From: Paludibacter sp.
GTDB taxonomy: Bacteria; Bacteroidota; Bacteroidia; Bacteroidales; Paludibacteraceae
Length of the DNA stretch: 9,562 nucleotides
Reading direction: 5' to 3'
NCBI GenBank assembly: GCA_030655595.1
Contig: JAUSNQ010000123.1
Location: 1-9,562 of the forward strand
Position numbers and translations under genes: made by a program. Positions 6,720 to 9,562 of this stretch are shown here, in pieces; the first letter of the stretch is position 1, and every line of letters begins with the position of its first letter. The notes under the pieces are model-generated. The model saw nothing but the letters and a program-made list of their open reading frames with translations, was not told where the DNA came from and did no database searches.

Positions 6720-7535
6720 TTAGATTGAAAAATCTTCGGTAGTTGATTTGCTTATTTCAGGCACCTCTTCCGCTTGAATAATCAAATCTTTGATGAAATC
6801 CGGGGTCTCCTGAATTAAACAGTAGGCTTTGTAAGAAGCATTTTGTTGCGATTCTTTTTTGCTGGGACCTGTTGCTTCACAGATCGTTTTCCCATCAATC
6901 AGCAACCTGGTGTAAAAAATGTGATTATTGGCGGTCAAGACAGATTCGTCTAACAACACAAATTCGTAAGTCAAATGATATTTTTGGCAATACTCAATGA
7001 TTTTCGATTTGTAATTCTTTTCATCAATTACCACTTTATCCAAATCGATAAAGGTTTTGAAAAGTCTTTTCTCGACGAAACGCTTGCATTGCTTGTAGCC
7101 GTAATCAAGATAAATTGCACCGATTAAAGCCTCAAATGCGTTTCCGTAGATATTGCTGTTCGTAACGTGTGCAATGTGCTTCGACTTGACAACAATTTTA
7201 TCCATCCCCATCTCCAAGGCCAATTGATTGAGATATTCACGTTTCACCAATTTCGAGCGGGTGTTGGTCAAGAAACCTTCACGTTGTCGTTCGTAGCGGG
7301 TAAAAAGAATATCGGTAACCACCGAATTGAGCACAGCATCACCTAAAAACTCGAGACGTTCATTACTTAAAATGTGTCCACTCGCGGCAGATGTTGTCAT
7401 GGAACGGTGACGGACAGCTAACTGATAATAGTCAATATTATCAGGATAGAAGCCTAAAATGTGGTAGAATTGCAAGTAAGGCTCTTTTCGAGCATTCGAT
7501 AAGAGCCTTACTTGTCTAAGTATGTATTTGAACAC
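6720..7535 (-). CDS. rnc: Ribonuclease III
   Basis: This 271-residue double-strand-specific endonuclease processes rRNA precursors and structured mRNAs. The nuclease domain carries the signature NERLEFLGDAV at 58-68 with metal-binding Glu59, Glu62 and Asp66. The second block GNAFEALIGAIYLDYG has Glu135. Asn132 stands where E. coli has Asp114, which I recall as common in Bacteroidota. The double-stranded RNA-binding domain covers about 173-243 and ends with GPSKKESQQNAS. The start is GTG (7535-7533), one base after the fabF stop, so the gene is probably translationally coupled to fabF. The next Met (46) would remove conserved sequence (FYHILGFYPDNI). Codons 8-21 contain a long perfect inverted repeat that makes a hairpin in the mRNA, a plausible target of the enzyme itself. 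No convincing terminator follows the gene. Confidence 0.95.
   Translation of the reverse strand: MFKYILRQVRLLSNARKEPYLQFYHILGFYPDNIDYYQLAVRHRSMTTSAASGHILSNERLEFLGDAVLNSVVTDILFTRYERQREGFLTNTRSKLVKREYLNQLALEMGMDKIVVKSKHIAHVTNSNIYGNAFEALIGAIYLDYGYKQCKRFVEKRLFKTFIDLDKVVIDEKNYKSKIIEYCQKYHLTYEFVLLDESVLTANNHIFYTRLLIDGKTICEATGPSKKESQQNASYKAYCLIQETPDFIKDLIIQAEEVPEISKSTTEDFSI
7473..7514 (-). promoter_or_regulatory. Long hairpin inside the rnc coding sequence, candidate RNase III self-cleavage site
   Basis: In the minus-strand mRNA CAAGTAAGGCTCTT (7514-7501) pairs perfectly with AAGAGCCTTACTTG (7486-7473) over 14 bp. After one A-A mismatch the stem continues with TCGA/TCGA, 4 bp, closed by the tetraloop ATGC. 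The total is 42 bases covering codons 8 to 21. A stem of about 19 positions is long enough for RNase III binding. Pairing is seen directly; cleavage and autoregulation are inference from known rnc systems. Confidence 0.75.
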
Positions 7536-7536
7536 T

Positions 7537-8799
7537 TTAGCTTTTAAACTTTTTTACAATTACACTCGCATTGTGACCGCCAAACCCGAAGGTATTTGAC
7601 AAGGCAGCATTTACGGTGCGCTTTTGAGCTTTGTTAAATGTAAAATTAAGATTGTAATCAATATCCGGATCGTTATCTCCATCTTCGTGATTGATGGTAG
7701 GAGGCACGATGTCGTTTACAACCGACAAAACAGCAACAATTGCTTCAACAGCTCCTGCTGCACCCAGCAAATGACCCGTCATTGATTTTGTTGAGCTGAT
7801 ATTCAATTTGTAAGCGTGATCTCCGAATACTCCCTTGATAGCTTTAGCTTCAGATGGATCTCCAACCGGCGTAGCCGTACCGTGAACATTGATATAATCA
7901 ATTTCCTCAGGCTGCATGCCGGCATCTTTCAATGCCCGTTTCATCACCAGCGTCGCTCCTAATCCATCCGGATGAGTTGCAGTTAAGTGATAAGCATCGG
8001 CAGACATGCCTCCTCCTACGACCTCGCAAATGATATTGGCACCTCGCGCCAAAGCATGCTCCAATTCTTCAAAGATTAAACAGCCGGCACCTTCTCCCAT
8101 CACAAATCCATCGCGACTGGCGCTGAATGGACGGGAAGCTGTTTCCGGACTATCATTTCTGGTAGATAGAGCAGTAAGTGCATTGAAACCACCAACTCCA
8201 CCTGGAGTTATAGCAGATTCGGCCCCACCGGTAACTATCACATTTGCTTTTCCAAGTCGGATGTAATTGAACGCATCAATCAAAGCGTTTGTCGATGAAG
8301 CACATGCTGACGCAATCGAATAATTAGGTCCACGAAAACCATAATGAATGGAAATTTGACCTGCAGCAATATCCGCAATCATCTTGGGGATGAAAAACGG
8401 ATTGAACTTCGGACCATTCTCCTGATGTTGGTAATAGTAGGCAACTTCTTGTTCGAACGTAGTAATACCACCAATTCCTGCTGAGAAAATTACACCAACT
8501 TCATCTTTATCGATAGCATCTAAGTCCAGACCACTATGTTCAATTGCTTCTTTGGCCGAGACCATGGCAAGTTGGGCATAAATGTCTAATTTTCGGGCTT
8601 CTTTTCGATCAAAATGTTGATTGGGGTCAAAATCTTTTACCTGACAGGCAAACTTAGTTTTGAAAAGGGTGGTATCGAAACGGGTAATGGGTGATGCCCC
8701 GCTTTTCCCATTGATAATACTATTCCAGAACTCCGGAATAGTATTACCAAGAGGAGTAACTGCACCAAGTCCCGTTACCACAACTCTTTTTAATTCCAT
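7537..8799 (-). CDS. fabF: Beta-ketoacyl-[acyl-carrier-protein] synthase II
   Basis: This 420-residue condensing enzyme of type II fatty-acid synthesis elongates acyl-ACP with malonyl-ACP in the cytoplasm. The nucleophile is Cys166 in SIASACASSTNAL. The two active-site histidines are His306 (NVHGTATPVGD) and His343 (TGHLLGAAGAVEA), with Lys338 between them, giving the Cys-His-His set of KAS I/II rather than the Cys-His-Asn of FabH. The gating loop near the end reads SNTFGFGGHNAS. The length matches the usual 410-420 residues, and the N-terminus KRVVVTGLGAVTPLG supports the ATG at 8799. It follows acpP by 21 bases and precedes rnc by one base, so it is the middle gene of an operon. Codons 17-30 form an 18-bp hairpin in the mRNA. 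Confidence 0.96.
   Translation of the reverse strand: MELKRVVVTGLGAVTPLGNTIPEFWNSIINGKSGASPITRFDTTLFKTKFACQVKDFDPNQHFDRKEARKLDIYAQLAMVSAKEAIEHSGLDLDAIDKDEVGVIFSAGIGGITTFEQEVAYYYQHQENGPKFNPFFIPKMIADIAAGQISIHYGFRGPNYSIASACASSTNALIDAFNYIRLGKANVIVTGGAESAITPGGVGGFNALTALSTRNDSPETASRPFSASRDGFVMGEGAGCLIFEELEHALARGANIICEVVGGGMSADAYHLTATHPDGLGATLVMKRALKDAGMQPEEIDYINVHGTATPVGDPSEAKAIKGVFGDHAYKLNISSTKSMTGHLLGAAGAVEAIVAVLSVVNDIVPPTINHEDGDNDPDIDYNLNFTFNKAQKRTVNAALSNTFGFGGHNASVIVKKFKS
8711..8750 (-). promoter_or_regulatory. 18-bp hairpin inside the fabF coding sequence
   Basis: In the minus-strand mRNA the 18 bases TTGGTAATACTATTCCGG (8750-8733) pair with CTGGAATAGTATTATCAA (8728-8711) around the tetraloop AGTT. 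There are no mismatches and only two G-U pairs. It spans codons 17-30. It resembles an RNase III substrate and occupies a place in fabF similar to that of the hairpin in rnc. A role in mRNA processing or translation is inference. Confidence 0.75.
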
Positions 8800-8820
8800 A
8801 ATTTTATTAAGGAATAATTA

Positions 8821-9051
8821 TTATAAAGCTTCGATGAATGCAATCGCATCGCCAACTGTACCAATCTTTTCGGCTTGATCTTCAGGAATTGTAATTCCGA
8901 ATTCTTTTTCAAACTCCATGATCAATTCTACAGTGTCCAATGAATCTGCTCCCAGATCGTTTGTAAAACTTGCTGTTGGCACCACTTCTGACTCGTCAAC
9001 ACCCAATTTTTCTACGATGATTGCTTTTACTTTAGCTGCAACTTCTGACAT
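8821..9051 (-). CDS. acpP: Acyl carrier protein
   Basis: This 76-residue acidic protein carries growing acyl chains on a 4'-phosphopantetheine arm. The attachment site is Ser37 in [16 protein letters not shown], and the helical layout ([11 protein letters not shown], then [20 protein letters not shown]) is typical of ACP. The chosen start is ATG at 9051, giving [12 protein letters not shown], the normal N-terminus and length. The frame is open further upstream, but that would add 59 residues and run across the purN promoter and start, so it is rejected. It is the first gene of the operon with fabF and rnc. ACP is normally needed in much larger amounts than FabF or RNase III, so reduced expression after acpP would make sense. 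The two downstream hairpins could provide this. Confidence 0.96.
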   Translation of the reverse strand: MSEVAAKVKAIIVEKLGVDESEVVPTASFTNDLGADSLDTVELIMEFEKEFGITIPEDQAEKIGTVGDAIAFIEAL

Positions 9052-9103
9052 AATTTTGTTTTTTAAGTTGATAAATAAAATTTGTTTTTTAATTTTGCGG
9101 TTG

Positions 9104-9111
9104 CAAAGTAA
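9104..9111 (-). promoter_or_regulatory. Probable -7 region of the acpP-fabF-rnc promoter
   Basis: TTACTTTG on the minus strand (9111-9104) resembles the TAnnTTTG -7 box with one deviation. It sits 52 bases before the acpP ATG. No clear -33 TTTG is visible, so the assignment is tentative. Confidence 0.4.
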
Positions 9112-9174
9112 AATAAATTTCTCGACATAATTCCTATTTTGTTGAAAAAAATACTGCTTTTTGCACATTTTTAC

Positions 9175-9182
9175 TAATTTTG
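9175..9182 (+). promoter_or_regulatory. Probable -7 box of the purN promoter
   Basis: TAATTTTG (9175-9182) is a perfect TAnnTTTG box, 18 bases before the ATG, which would give a leader of only about 12 bases. The -33 element is not clear. It is divergent from the acpP promoter in the 149-base gap. Confidence 0.5.
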
Positions 9183-9200
9183 AGCAGAATATAACATAAC

Positions 9201-9562
9201 ATGAATCAAAAAATCGCACTTTTTTCATCAGGATCGGGATCGAATGCCGAAAATATCATTCGCTATTTTTCTCAAAAAGAAGGATTTGAATTTCCTGTTA
9301 TTATTTCAAATAAAGCTGATGCTTACGTACACGAAAGGGCTCGAAATCTGGGTATTCCTTCAGTTACATTTTCTAAAGAAGATTTTAACGAAGGCTCGAA
9401 AATAGTCTCATTATTAAGCGAATACAAAATCGATTACGTTGTGTTAGCCGGCTTTTTATTGAAAATCTCCTTGCCAATCCTGCAGGCTTTTCCCCATAAA
9501 ATAATCAACATACATCCTGCTTTGCTACCCAAATTCGGAGGTAAAGGCATGTTCGGTCACCA
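9201..9562 (+). CDS. purN: Phosphoribosylglycinamide formyltransferase, partial (N-terminal part)
   Basis: The frame runs from ATG at 9201 to the right edge, with 120 complete codons. PurN transfers a formyl group from 10-formyltetrahydrofolate to GAR in purine synthesis. The N-terminal loop [15 protein letters not shown] (5-19) binds the GAR phosphate. The core strand [10 protein letters not shown] (80-89) leads to the catalytic segment [18 protein letters not shown] (102-119), with Asn103 and His105 corresponding to the Asn and His of the E. coli enzyme. The third catalytic residue, an Asp, lies beyond the edge. It is transcribed divergently from acpP. The first Met starts the conserved glycine-rich strand, so the start is secure. 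Confidence 0.93.
   Translation, partial: MNQKIALFSSGSGSNAENIIRYFSQKEGFEFPVIISNKADAYVHERARNLGIPSVTFSKEDFNEGSKIVSLLSEYKIDYVVLAGFLLKISLPILQAFPHKIINIHPALLPKFGGKGMFGH

Noticed and set aside
9052..9228. Upstream extension of acpP by 59 codons.
   Set aside because: The normal ACP N-terminus begins at 9051; the extension crosses the promoters and the purN start and is low-complexity.

Overview
The window is chromosomal DNA from a member of the Bacteroidota, most likely order Bacteroidales. The indications are the gene set (an RNase III of the Bacteroidales type, a PorU-like type IX secretion protein with a C-terminal sorting domain, and acpP-fabF-rnc divergent from purN), the lack of strong Shine-Dalgarno sites, and recurrent TAnnTTTG promoter -7 boxes, three of them reading TATCTTTG. 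This is a judgement from protein resemblance; no search was run.

Layout from left to right. Positions 1-128 (minus) hold the start of an XRE/HipB-like helix-turn-helix regulator cut by the window edge. At 236-448 (minus) is a 5'-truncated remnant of a DNA-deoxyinosine (hypoxanthine) glycosylase. A minus-strand tRNA operon follows: promoter near 1072-1103, a leader with two exact-period 79-bp repeats built from tRNA pieces (874-1031), tRNA-Gly(GCC), tRNA-Leu(TAA) and a rho-independent terminator at 654-690. A large plus-strand gene (1345-4458) encodes a PorU-like C25-family surface protein in which serine stands where the catalytic cysteine is expected. A bidirectional terminator separates it from a convergent small winged-helix gene (4535-4732). 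Next come a long-chain acyl-CoA synthetase (4843-6642, own promoter) and the acpP-fabF-rnc operon (9051 down to 6720). Divergent from acpP is purN, cut by the right edge.

How the genes relate. acpP and fabF supply the acyl carrier and an elongating ketoacyl synthase of fatty-acid synthesis, and the acyl-CoA ligase next door activates free fatty acids. RNase III is the last gene of the acpP operon in this window and is probably translationally coupled to fabF, with one base between stop and start.

Most unusual features. (1) Two long RNA stem-loops lie in the early coding parts of fabF (18 bp) and rnc (14 bp plus 4 bp) on the same transcript, which suggests RNase III cuts and autoregulates its own operon. 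(2) The tRNA leader repeats carry both a sense copy of the tRNA-Gly 5' end and a 17-nt perfect antisense copy of its D-arm region. (3) The PorU-like protein has an apparent Cys-to-Ser change at the active site and no porV gene next to it.
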